Below are positions 1 through 5,480 of a stretch of DNA of 5,480 nucleotides, piece after piece. A program made the position numbers and the translations under genes. The DNA is from Enteractinococcus sp. Lineage in GTDB: Bacteria > Actinomycetota > Actinomycetes > Actinomycetales > Micrococcaceae. Positions within the stretch are counted from its first letter, which is position 1. The number at the start of each line of letters is the position of its first letter. The notes under the pieces are model-generated. The model did no database searches. It saw only the letters and a list, made by a program, of their open reading frames with translations, and was not told where the DNA came from. The stretch covers positions 1 to 5,480 of the forward strand of contig JAJUIX010000107.1 of assembly GCA_029267455.1 (NCBI GenBank), read 5' to 3'.

Positions 1-341
1 ACCATCCCATTGGAAATGATCTTTCCTTGCCCGACTTGGGTGAGCCACCAATCGCTGACCGGTTGTGGATTCAACACGTGTAAAGGCGTAAACCCAAAGT
101 GTGCATGCAGGATTTGGACGAGGTTGGAGTCGGCGGTCGCAAGCGGTATGAGCAACTCGACTAACTGTTCCACCGAGATTTCTTGGCCACCGTAGGTTGC
201 CGGGGCTTGGAGTTTTGTGAATCCCGCATCAGCTAACCAACGAACTTGCTCATACGGCAAAACGCGTTGCAGTTCTCGATCAACAGCCTCTTGCGCAATG
301 CGGTCAAAAAGGGGCTGAAAACGTTCTACTAGGTTGCTCAT
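1..341 (-). CDS. Acyl-CoA-dehydrogenase-like flavin monooxygenase (SfnB/DszC type), N-terminal part
   Basis: Partial gene: it starts with ATG at 341-339 and runs off the left edge after 113 codons with no stop. The translation has the helical N-terminal domain of the acyl-CoA dehydrogenase fold. Visible motifs are PYEQVRWLADAGF (29-41), PATYGG (47-52) and ADSNLVQILHAHFGF (70-84). The last is typical of the reduced-flavin-dependent monooxygenase branch (SfnB, DszC and relatives) rather than true fatty acyl-CoA dehydrogenases. Members usually oxygenate small organosulfur compounds such as sulfones or thiophenes, using FMNH2 from a partner reductase; the substrate here cannot be read. A Shine-Dalgarno AGGA (complement of 350-353) lies 8 nt before the ATG. 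The start overlaps the stop of the upstream broken monooxygenase ORF as ATGA, so the two were probably one operon. Family assignment is fairly sure, exact function is not. The catalytic C-terminal half is outside the window. Confidence 0.8.
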   Translation of the reverse strand, partial: MSNLVERFQPLFDRIAQEAVDRELQRVLPYEQVRWLADAGFTKLQAPATYGGQEISVEQLVELLIPLATADSNLVQILHAHFGFTPLHVLNPQPVSDWWLTQVGQGKIISNGM

Positions 342-553
342 CGTGTAGTTCCTATCTCTGCTCGAGCTTCGTTTATTGCCGATCCCGACGGGTCTAAAAC
401 ACCGCGATATCTGACAGCAGGAAGCCGCTCAGTGCCTCGATCGTGACCGAATAGTCGTTTACGTAAGGAGCCGGGAACATCGTCTGGACCCTGCTGAATA
501 TGACGGGCAGCGTCCATAACCCACGCGTTGAAATGCAACGGTTTTGTTGCCAT
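338..553 (-). pseudogene. Probable remnant of an LLM-class (NtaA/SnaA/DszA-like) FMN-dependent monooxygenase
   Basis: A 71-codon ORF starting with ATG at 553-551, with GGGAG (complement of 559-563) 5 nt upstream. Its first residues, including KPLHFNAWVMDAARHI, closely resemble the first beta strand and loop of bacterial luciferase-like flavin monooxygenases of the NtaA/SnaA/DszA group, which are normally about 430-460 residues long. Similarity ends near residue 22 and the rest of the frame is unrecognisable. A second minus-strand frame over 400-480 carries a stretch (NDYSVTIEAL) faintly like the NDPSV-type segment that follows in intact enzymes, which would fit deletion plus frameshift, but this is weak. 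The stop (340-338) overlaps the ATG of the next gene. LLM and SfnB/DszC-type monooxygenases commonly sit together in sulfur-scavenging operons, supporting the reading. Alternatively it is a small ORF that acts as a translational coupling leader. No function as an enzyme is expected. Confidence 0.5.
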
Positions 554-724
554 AGTGACTCCCTGGACCGCACGCATGTAACAGCGGTGATGTCAGGCGA
601 AATATCGCAGTACTTGCTCACGCGGTTGCGGTGAGCCGAATCATCATCTGGAGCACCCCACTACATGCAGAGGGTTGCCGTCCAACTAGCCAGAGCTTGA
701 CGTTGGATCTCGTGATTCCTTCTC

Positions 725-735
725 GATTGCCAATC
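725..735. repeat. 11-bp perfect inverted repeat GATTG-C-CAATC
   Basis: GATTG and its complement CAATC flank a single central C. It lies in the divergent intergenic region about 107 nt before the plus-strand start, a place suited to a regulator site. Arms of five bases can occur by chance, so the operator role is only a suggestion. Confidence 0.3.
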
Positions 736-744
736 AAACCACAA

Positions 745-761
745 TTCTGTGTCGGACAGAA
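745..761. repeat. 17-bp inverted repeat TTCTGT-GTCGG-ACAGAA
   Basis: Perfect six-base arms around a five-base spacer, ten bases downstream of the other inverted repeat in the same divergent region. The shape fits a dimeric repressor or activator operator, or a short RNA hairpin. There is no T tract after it, so it is not a terminator. No known regulator consensus is recognised. Confidence 0.4.
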
Positions 762-828
762 GTCATGACGAAACGTGACCTGCCAACAGTTTTGGTTCTC
801 AAAGCACCACGACTTCGCAGTTTGTTGG

Positions 829-834
829 TATATA
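829..834 (+). promoter_or_regulatory. Candidate -10 box (TATATA) for a leaderless transcript
   Basis: TATATA ends 7 nt before the ATG at 842, the spacing expected when transcription begins at or next to the start codon. No clear Shine-Dalgarno lies ahead of that ATG, consistent with a leaderless mRNA, which is common in actinobacteria. No convincing -35 element is visible, so this is a modest call. Confidence 0.35.
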
Positions 835-841
835 TGCACAT

Positions 842-1867
842 ATGACCGACCAACTATGGGACCGCACGGCCGGCACCTCCGCTGCAGAATTTGACGAACT
901 CTGTTCCGAGCTTGCAGCAACAATCGATGATCATGAGATCGTTCATAAAAAAGCCACCAGATTTCAGCGCCTGCGCTTGACTCGCAGCCCCTCAGACAGA
1001 GAACCCACGCACATATCGACCAAACTTCGCCGCCTACGCCGCCGTAAAGACAGCCAGCATTCCTGGTCTGCTCCCCTACCAGCCACCGCGACGAGCGAAG
1101 AGTGTGAAACATGCGGAAGCCCGCATCATCAAGAATTTGCCCCGCAGCGCTTCGATACTGTCCAGCACTCCCTCAGTGCCATCCGCGACCTGGCATGCTA
1201 TCTGAGTACCTCACCACAAACCATTTGGCTGGCCTTAGAAAGCATCTTCACCGCTCGTCAAACCACTTCAGCTCGGAATCTCGTCCGCCACCGACTTTCC
1301 GTGCTGGCTCGGTTGCTCCCCACGGCGGCAGGACTACTCATTCTTGCGCTCGTGTTGTTGCATTTTCTATTACCTGAGCACACCACGGACACCGGCTACA
1401 CACCGATCTTCAGCGAGCTTGGCTTTCCGCTGCTGTTGATCACGCTGAGTAGCTTCACGTTTGTGTTGCTCACGCTGGCACTGTTGCTGCTGAAATCGAC
1501 GCTGCAGGAGCGATTCATCAATGCTTTCGCCCGGCTCGTCACGTGGTCCATTCCCATTGTGCTGTCGTTTTTTATGGTCTCGCCCGAATTCCTGCTGTTG
1601 GTACAAGAAGTCACCGGCGGCAACAGTGAAAACGTCAGAGGCATCCAAGACCTTTTAGCAGAGCACGCCGCCATCATCGAAACCGTCTATTGGACCGTCC
1701 TCACTTATGTCGCGCTCTATACCGGTACATTATTGGCGTATATTGCTTTTGCGAACGTATTTCAGGAACAGCGCGATTATGTACACCGCCACGATGTGCT
1801 GCGTGATGTGATACCTCTCCTGGTGGCTGCAGTTCCCACCACCAGATCCCACCCGAAAGGTCAGTGA
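842..1867 (+). CDS. Four-helix membrane protein of unknown function, first gene of a two-component operon
   Basis: A 341-residue protein I do not recognise. Residues 1-155 are hydrophilic and presumably cytoplasmic, with a very basic stretch at 61-69 (KLRRLRRRK) and a small Cys/His motif CETCGSPHH (C88, C91, H95, H96) that could bind a metal or respond to redox. The C-terminal half has four likely transmembrane helices at about 156-177, 194-217, 231-255 and 280-303, with an extra-membrane stretch between helices 3 and 4 (256-279). A short charged tail follows. The stop abuts the ATG of the histidine kinase with no gap, so the genes are co-transcribed and probably translationally coupled. That suggests an accessory or sensory partner of the kinase, but this is inference from position only. 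The start at 842 has no clear ribosome binding site and may be leaderless; the codon pattern looks coding from the start. Confidence 0.75.
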   Translation: MTDQLWDRTAGTSAAEFDELCSELAATIDDHEIVHKKATRFQRLRLTRSPSDREPTHISTKLRRLRRRKDSQHSWSAPLPATATSEECETCGSPHHQEFAPQRFDTVQHSLSAIRDLACYLSTSPQTIWLALESIFTARQTTSARNLVRHRLSVLARLLPTAAGLLILALVLLHFLLPEHTTDTGYTPIFSELGFPLLLITLSSFTFVLLTLALLLLKSTLQERFINAFARLVTWSIPIVLSFFMVSPEFLLLVQEVTGGNSENVRGIQDLLAEHAAIIETVYWTVLTYVALYTGTLLAYIAFANVFQEQRDYVHRHDVLRDVIPLLVAAVPTTRSHPKGQ

Positions 1868-3160
1868 ATGCCCCAACGCGCCGGTACCCCACAAGTCGGG
1901 CAAACCGCCACCGACGAGCAGTTTATTCGCCGCTTACCGGAGAACTGGTTGCGCACCGACACGATCCTGGCCATCGTCGTCGCCTTCGTTTCGGTCTTGA
2001 GTTTGCAGGCGCTGCGGTTGACCGACATCATTGATGACGTGGGCGTGAATATCGTTGTCGCCCACGCATTTTCGCTGTTGATCTCATCGCTGCTCGTACT
2101 CTATCGCCGCTTCCCTGTCATCATTGCCACGGTCTATACGACGCTGATCGTGTTGGTCTCGCTGCAGGCATCGGTGGAATTCTATTCGGTGCTCTTCGTC
2201 GGGTTTATGACAATTTATGCGATGGGTGCGTGGGTTTCGAATCGTCGGTTAGCCTTCTGGGCGCGATTATTGAATGTGCTGGTGCAATACGGGGGCTCAC
2301 TGGTGGTCATAGCCCTCAGCAGTGATGAGGCACTGGTGGGAGCCGAGACTGCCGAAGAGGTTGATCCCGGGGAAGTGCTGTATGTGGTCGGCACAACACT
2401 TGTGATTTCTATCGGGTACTATGCGGCCGCCTGGTATTTCGGCACGCGCGCCTGGAATCGGGCGAAAGAGCGCTGGAAGCTCCAGAAAGCTCACGATGAG
2501 CTCGCCGCAGCCAACGAAAAGATCGCCCAGGCTGCGGTGCAAGAGGAAAGGCTCCATATTGCCCGCGAACTCCACGACGTCATCGCCCACCACGTCACCG
2601 TCATGGGGGTGCATGCTTCTGCTGCGCGTCGACTCGTGGAGGCCGGTCGAGATACAGCAGCTGTGGTCGAGCAGTTAGAACACATTGAGTCGGCGTCGGC
2701 TCAGGCGGTTCAGGAATTACAAACAATGGTCTACACCCTGCGCGACCAGGACGGCTCGACCGAACCCCTGCCAGACCTGAGCCAGCTGCCAGAACTGGTG
2801 CGTCAAGCAGAGTCACCACAGCAGACCGTGAATTTAGAAATCGTCGGTGAGCCAGTTCCGGTGTCTGGCGCGGTTGAACTGACCCTGTATCGAGTGGCAC
2901 AAGAAGCCCTGTCAAATGTTCGAAAACATGCCGGCAATGACGTCGACGTCCTGGTGAAGCTCGAGTACGGCGACACGGATCTGACGCTCTCGGTGGTAGA
3001 CGACGGGAAGGCCTATGAACCCCTTTGCCATGGCACGGGGACTGGGATTCAGGGGATGCAAGAACGAGTGCACGCTGTGGACGGCACGTTAGAATATGGT
3101 CCGCGCACCCCGTATGGGTGGAAAGTCATTGTTCGGGTGCCGTTAAGTCGTGCTGAGTGA
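1868..3160 (+). CDS. Sensor histidine kinase, HisKA_3 (NarL/DesK-type) family
   Basis: A 430-residue membrane kinase. After a hydrophilic leader, five or six hydrophobic segments lie at about 31-50, 58-78, 83-101, 104-122, 133-151 and 169-190, with no sizeable extracytoplasmic domain, so it probably senses within or at the membrane. A coiled linker (about 195-225) leads to the HisKA_3 dimerisation domain, whose H-box EERLHIARELHDVIAHH puts the phosphoacceptor at H236. The HATPase domain follows, with N-box ALSNVRKHA (N350), DDG (378-380) and the glycine-rich GTGTGIQGMQERV (389-401). The region after DDG is unusual (KAYEPLCH), but such variation occurs in this family. It should autophosphorylate and pass phosphate to the regulator encoded 9 nt downstream. 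The ATG directly follows the preceding TGA, with GAAAGG (1855-1860) 7 nt upstream inside that gene. The signal sensed is unknown. Confidence 0.93.
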   Translation: MPQRAGTPQVGQTATDEQFIRRLPENWLRTDTILAIVVAFVSVLSLQALRLTDIIDDVGVNIVVAHAFSLLISSLLVLYRRFPVIIATVYTTLIVLVSLQASVEFYSVLFVGFMTIYAMGAWVSNRRLAFWARLLNVLVQYGGSLVVIALSSDEALVGAETAEEVDPGEVLYVVGTTLVISIGYYAAAWYFGTRAWNRAKERWKLQKAHDELAAANEKIAQAAVQEERLHIARELHDVIAHHVTVMGVHASAARRLVEAGRDTAAVVEQLEHIESASAQAVQELQTMVYTLRDQDGSTEPLPDLSQLPELVRQAESPQQTVNLEIVGEPVPVSGAVELTLYRVAQEALSNVRKHAGNDVDVLVKLEYGDTDLTLSVVDDGKAYEPLCHGTGTGIQGMQERVHAVDGTLEYGPRTPYGWKVIVRVPLSRAE

Positions 3161-3169
3161 GAGTTTGAG

Positions 3170-3853
3170 ATGTCTGATTCTGTAATTCGTGTTCTACTCG
3201 TAGATGATCAGCCGCTGCTTCGGACCGGCCTAGCAACCATCTTGTCAACCGAACCGGGCATCGACGTTGTCGGTGAAGCATCCGATGGGCGCGAAGCGAT
3301 CACCAAGGTGCATGAGCTGGACCCCGATGTCGTGTGTATGGATGTGCAAATGCCGGAAATGGACGGTATCGAAGCCACCAGGACACTCATGGACAACGGC
3401 AGTCGCGCGGCGATCCTCATCCTCACCACTTTTGATCGCGATGATTTTCTTTTCGAAACGCTCAAGGCCGGTGCCTCGGGATTCTTGCTCAAGACCGCGG
3501 GACCGGAAGAATTGATTCGGGCGATCCGGGTGCTGGCTGCCGGAGATTCACTGTTGGCACCCGAAGTGACCGGGCGGGTGTTGGACCGGATGTTTGATGA
3601 GCCAGCCGAACAGCCCACGCCGGTGGCAGAATCTCCCAAAGAACCGACTGTGGCGCTGACGAAACGGGAAGATGAGATCTTACGAATGTTGGTCAAGGGA
3701 CTATCCAACGCCGATATTGCCGAGACGCTGTTCGTGGGGCCGGCCACGGTAAAAACCCACGTATCCAATATTTTGATGAAGTTGGGCGTCAAGGATCGCG
3801 TGCACGCAGTGATCTGGGCATATGAACACGGGTATGTCAGCAACGGTGACTGA
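3170..3853 (+). CDS. Response regulator, NarL/FixJ family with LuxR-type DNA-binding domain
   Basis: A 227-residue protein of usual family length. The receiver domain (about 5-122) has the acidic pair D12/D13, phosphoacceptor D58 in CMDVQMPEMDG, switch residue T86 in LILTTFD, and K108 in FLLKTA. After a proline-rich linker (about 143-160), the LuxR-type helix-turn-helix spans about 161-224, with LTKREDEILRMLVKGLSNAD and the recognition region VGPATVKTHVSNILMKLGVKDR. It should bind DNA as a dimer when phosphorylated by the adjacent kinase. The gene begins 9 nt after the kinase stop, with a modest GAGAG (3159-3163) 6 nt before the ATG. All key residues are intact. Targets cannot be read from the window; autoregulation through the divergent intergenic repeats is possible but untested. 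Confidence 0.95.
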   Translation: MSDSVIRVLLVDDQPLLRTGLATILSTEPGIDVVGEASDGREAITKVHELDPDVVCMDVQMPEMDGIEATRTLMDNGSRAAILILTTFDRDDFLFETLKAGASGFLLKTAGPEELIRAIRVLAAGDSLLAPEVTGRVLDRMFDEPAEQPTPVAESPKEPTVALTKREDEILRMLVKGLSNADIAETLFVGPATVKTHVSNILMKLGVKDRVHAVIWAYEHGYVSNGD

Positions 3854-3909
3854 TTGGGCGGGTTGTGCGGGACCGTCGACCCATTCATCATGGAGTCTGG
3901 GATGTTCGA

Positions 3910-3915
3910 TAAAAT
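3910..3915 (+). promoter_or_regulatory. Candidate -10 box (TAAAAT) upstream of purS
   Basis: TAAAAT matches the TATAAT consensus at five of six positions and lies in the 101-nt gap between the response regulator and purS, predicting a short untranslated leader of about 30 nt. The best -35-like hexamer nearby (TTCATC, 3884-3889) is poor and spaced 20 nt away. No terminator separates purS from the upstream operon, so read-through is also possible. Confidence 0.4.
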
Positions 3916-3923
3916 CGGGTGTG

Positions 3924-3931
3924 CCAATTGG
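3924..3931. repeat. Short palindrome CCAATTGG in the purS leader
   Basis: A perfect 8-bp palindrome lying just downstream of the proposed -10 box, where a repressor could block initiation. It is short enough to be chance. Confidence 0.2.
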
Positions 3932-3954
3932 TAGATTCCAGATCAGGAGCAATT

Positions 3955-4203
3955 ATGCCCACTATCGTCGTCGAAGTCATGCCGAAACCAGAAGTGCTTG
4001 ACCCCCAAGGAAAAGCCATCGATGCTCGGCTTCCCGAATTAGGGTTCCGGGAGTTCACTTCCGTCAGACAAGGCAAACGGTTCGAACTCACCGTCGAGGG
4101 CGAAGTCACCCCGGATGTGCTGGATCGTGCCAAAGCATTGGCCGCAGAACTCTTGGCGAATCCGTCCACCGAATACGTTGCCAATGTTGAGGTGGCCAAA
4201 TGA
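3955..4203 (+). CDS. purS: PurS subunit of formylglycinamide ribonucleotide (FGAR) amidotransferase
   Basis: An 82-residue protein, the normal size for PurS, the small dimeric subunit that bridges PurQ and PurL in the three-part FGAR amidotransferase of Gram-positive bacteria. It opens with PTIVVEVMPKPEVLDPQGKA and keeps the highly conserved GFREFTSVRQGKRFEL segment (36-51). The end of the protein (NPSTEYVANVEV) differs somewhat from the usual NPVIED-like ending. The ATG at 3955 is chosen over an in-frame GTG at 3919 because AGGAG (3945-3949) sits 5 nt before it and because family homology begins there. Its stop overlaps the purQ start as ATGA. PurS itself looks functional; its partners downstream are unusual. 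Confidence 0.93.
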   Translation: MPTIVVEVMPKPEVLDPQGKAIDARLPELGFREFTSVRQGKRFELTVEGEVTPDVLDRAKALAAELLANPSTEYVANVEVAK

Positions 4204-4940
4204 GTGAACCGAATATCGGCGTCGTGATGTTCGACGCTGCAACAGATGCGGCCTCGGTGATCCGGGCCGTGCAACTGGCCGGTGGGACCCCGGTGCCGTT
4301 GCACCCCAAAACGACGGTAGCTCCTGATCTGGCAGACGTTTCTGTGGTCATTTTGCCCGGCGGGTTCTCCTACGGAGATTATCTGCGCGCCGGAGCATTG
4401 GCCGCGACCCAGCCGATTATGCGGGTGCTCAAAGAAGCTGTTCAGTCCAAGGAACTCACCGTGATCGGTGTAGGCAACGGCTTCCAGGTGTTGACCGAAG
4501 CCGAGCTATTACCCGGAGGCTTCATCGCGAATCAGACGCCAGGGTTCCATCACAGCGAGGTCGAATTGGTCATCGCTGATAACTCGTCGGCCATGACCAA
4601 TGCCTATGATCTTGGCGAGCAGATACGGTTGATACAAAAGGGCGCGTACATGCAGTACGTCGCGACCGAAACCGAGCTGCAGAAACTCGAAAACCAAGGC
4701 AATATCATCATCCGCGCCAAGAAGTCTGCGGACGATTCCGTCCACGATATCGTAGGGATCAGCTCAACTGATGGTTTCGTCCTAGGGCTCATGGCCAGCC
4801 CGGAGTACGCGATCGAAGAAGGCTTTGGGACGGATCACCCCGATGGTCCGGGCATGGGCGTCGATGGGCAAGGATTTTTCGTCTCCATCGTGCGTGCTGC
4901 CGGTGCGATCGACAATGAAGGAGTTGTGGTCGGTGAATAA
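4200..4940 (+). CDS. purQ: PurQ-like glutaminase subunit lacking catalytic residues
   Basis: A 246-residue class I glutamine amidotransferase-like protein, slightly longer than typical actinobacterial PurQ. PurQ normally hydrolyses glutamine and channels ammonia to PurL using a Cys-His-Glu triad. The fold and family are clear from [17 protein letters not shown] (53-69), [15 protein letters not shown] (93-107) and the C-terminal VLGLM...PEYAIE. However, the nucleophile motif, normally GICNGFQ, reads GVGNGFQ, with G92 in place of cysteine (codon 4473-4475). The MPHPE motif reads MASPE, with S200 for the catalytic histidine (4797-4799); E202 remains. The HGEG segment near 146-151 is also lost (KGAYMQ). 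The N-terminal PG of the usual TFPG-like loop is replaced too (MFDAAT). The frame is open and the codon pattern ordinary, so this is divergence, not decay. GAGGTG (4189-4194) lies 5 nt before the ATG. Glutaminase activity is not expected. The symbol denotes family and position, not proven function. Confidence 0.88.
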   Translation: MSEPNIGVVMFDAATDAASVIRAVQLAGGTPVPLHPKTTVAPDLADVSVVILPGGFSYGDYLRAGALAATQPIMRVLKEAVQSKELTVIGVGNGFQVLTEAELLPGGFIANQTPGFHHSEVELVIADNSSAMTNAYDLGEQIRLIQKGAYMQYVATETELQKLENQGNIIIRAKKSADDSVHDIVGISSTDGFVLGLMASPEYAIEEGFGTDHPDGPGMGVDGQGFFVSIVRAAGAIDNEGVVVGE

Positions 4941-5480
4941 GGAACAACAGCAGCTAGATACGGTCGCACACGCAGGCGAAACCCCCGAGGTCACACAGCC
5001 CTGGGCGGAGCTTGGTTTGAACTCTGAAGAGTACCAGCGTATCCGCGATATCTTGGGCCGCCGTCCGACCGAAGCCGAACTGGCCATGTATTCATCCATG
5101 TGGTCCGAGCACACCTCGTATAAGTCTTCGAAGGTCCACCTGCGCCAGTTCGGGGAAAAAACCACCGAGGAAATGCAACGCCACATGCTCGTGGGCCTGG
5201 GTGAAAACGCCGGCGTGGTCGATCTCGGTGATGGCTGGGCCGTGACATTCAAGGTTGAATCGCACAACTCGCCGTCGTATTTGGAGCCCTTCCAGGGCGC
5301 CGCCACCGGGATTGGTGGCGTGGTTCGTGACATTATCTCGATGGGCGCTCGCCCCGTGGCGGTCTTGGACTCGCTGCGCGTGGGGCATGAAGACCATGAA
5401 GACACCGCACGCATCGTCAAAGGTGCGGTCGCCGGGGTGGGCCACTACGGCAATATTCTGGGTGTACCCAATATTGCGGG
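4933..5480 (+). CDS. purL: PurL-like FGAM synthase subunit, N-terminal part, with altered conserved motifs
   Basis: Partial: the first 182 codons of a protein normally about 740-770 residues long, running off the right edge. PurL uses ATP and ammonia to convert FGAR to FGAM. The order [28 protein letters not shown] (41-60), LVGLGENAG (86-94), [11 protein letters not shown] (102-112), [26 protein letters not shown] (119-144) identifies small-type actinobacterial PurL. Two near-invariant motifs differ: SEHCSYKSSK reads [10 protein letters not shown] (T61, codon 5113-5115) and ESHNHPS reads ESHNSPS (S113, codon 5269-5271). The usual DPLRFG-like segment reads DSLRVG. The start is GTG at 4933, because AAGGAG (4918-4923) lies 9 nt upstream; it overlaps purQ by 8 nt. 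An in-frame ATG at 4915 is possible but lacks a ribosome binding site. Family is certain, activity on FGAR is open. Confidence 0.9.
   Translation, partial: MNKEQQQLDTVAHAGETPEVTQPWAELGLNSEEYQRIRDILGRRPTEAELAMYSSMWSEHTSYKSSKVHLRQFGEKTTEEMQRHMLVGLGENAGVVDLGDGWAVTFKVESHNSPSYLEPFQGAATGIGGVVRDIISMGARPVAVLDSLRVGHEDHEDTARIVKGAVAGVGHYGNILGVPNIA

Larger units (their letters stand above)
554..841. other. Divergent intergenic region
   Basis: This 288-nt stretch separates the minus-strand monooxygenase genes from the plus-strand membrane protein/two-component operon. I see no convincing gene: the longest frame crossing it, on the minus strand, has no recognisable protein features and overlaps the start of the plus-strand gene. 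It should hold promoters for both directions. It contains two inverted repeats (725-735 and 745-761) and a TATATA box just ahead of the start at 842. I could not identify a convincing -35/-10 pair for the minus direction, and no tRNA, riboswitch or rho-independent terminator was apparent. Confidence 0.55.

Noticed and set aside
618..1112. 164-codon minus-strand ORF across the divergent region
   Set aside because: Its translation has no recognisable motifs and it overlaps the start of the better supported plus-strand membrane protein, which has sustained coding character and operon placement.
3854..3909. Terminator after the response regulator
   Set aside because: GTCGAC at about 3874-3879 is only a six-base palindrome, with no GC-rich stem followed by a T run.
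3208..3927. 239-codon minus-strand ORF opposite the response regulator
   Set aside because: It is a serine/arginine-rich shadow of a clear response regulator gene with all family residues intact.
3919..3954. Upstream GTG start that would add 12 residues to PurS
   Set aside because: The AGGAG at 3945-3949 is correctly spaced for the ATG at 3955, and the family sequence begins at that ATG.
4915..4932. ATG start for purL six codons upstream of the chosen GTG
   Set aside because: No ribosome binding site precedes it, while AAGGAG at 4918-4923 is well spaced for GTG 4933. It remains possible.
4200..4940. Sequencing error as the cause of the missing PurQ cysteine
   Set aside because: One T-to-G change could explain Cys to Gly alone, but the His site, the HGEG segment and the N-terminal loop also differ without breaking the frame.
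4782..5420. 212-codon minus-strand ORF opposite purQ/purL
   Set aside because: Low-complexity shadow of the purL frame; the plus-strand frame shows unmistakable PurL motifs.

Overview
The window looks like chromosomal DNA from an actinobacterium, most likely a Micrococcales/Micrococcaceae-type organism of moderate GC content. This is inferred from the purS-purQ-purL order, the actinobacterial style of the PurS and PurL sequences, and a possible leaderless start. No sequence search was run.

Layout. Positions 1-553 lie on the minus strand. They hold the N-terminal part of an acyl-CoA-dehydrogenase-like flavin monooxygenase (SfnB/DszC type) running off the left edge. Upstream of it, joined by an ATGA overlap, is a short ORF that begins like an LLM-class (NtaA/SnaA/DszA type) FMN monooxygenase but breaks down after about 20 residues. 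This looks like the wreck of a sulfur or organosulfur/amine monooxygenase operon. Positions 554-841 are a divergent intergenic region with two inverted repeats and a TATATA box close to the next start. Positions 842-3853 form a tight three-gene plus-strand operon: a four-helix membrane protein of unknown function, a DesK/NarL-type sensor histidine kinase (start abuts the preceding stop), and a NarL/LuxR-type response regulator. Positions 3854-3954 hold a short gap with a plausible promoter. Positions 3955-5480 carry purS, purQ and the first 182 codons of purL, translationally overlapped (ATGA, then an 8-nt overlap).

How they work together. The kinase and regulator should form one phosphorelay, with the membrane protein as a likely accessory or sensory partner. 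PurS, PurQ and PurL normally assemble into FGAR amidotransferase (step 4 of purine synthesis), in which PurQ makes ammonia from glutamine and PurL uses it.

Most notable point. This PurQ lacks the nucleophilic cysteine (GICNGFQ-type motif reads GVGNGFQ), the catalytic histidine (MPHPE-type motif reads MASPE) and the HGEG motif. The adjoining PurL is altered at two normally near-invariant motifs (SEHCSYK reads SEHTSYK; ESHNHPS reads ESHNSPS). The reading frames are intact. The cluster may therefore be a diverged PurSQL paralogue, or an ammonia-dependent or repurposed complex, rather than an ordinary purine enzyme.
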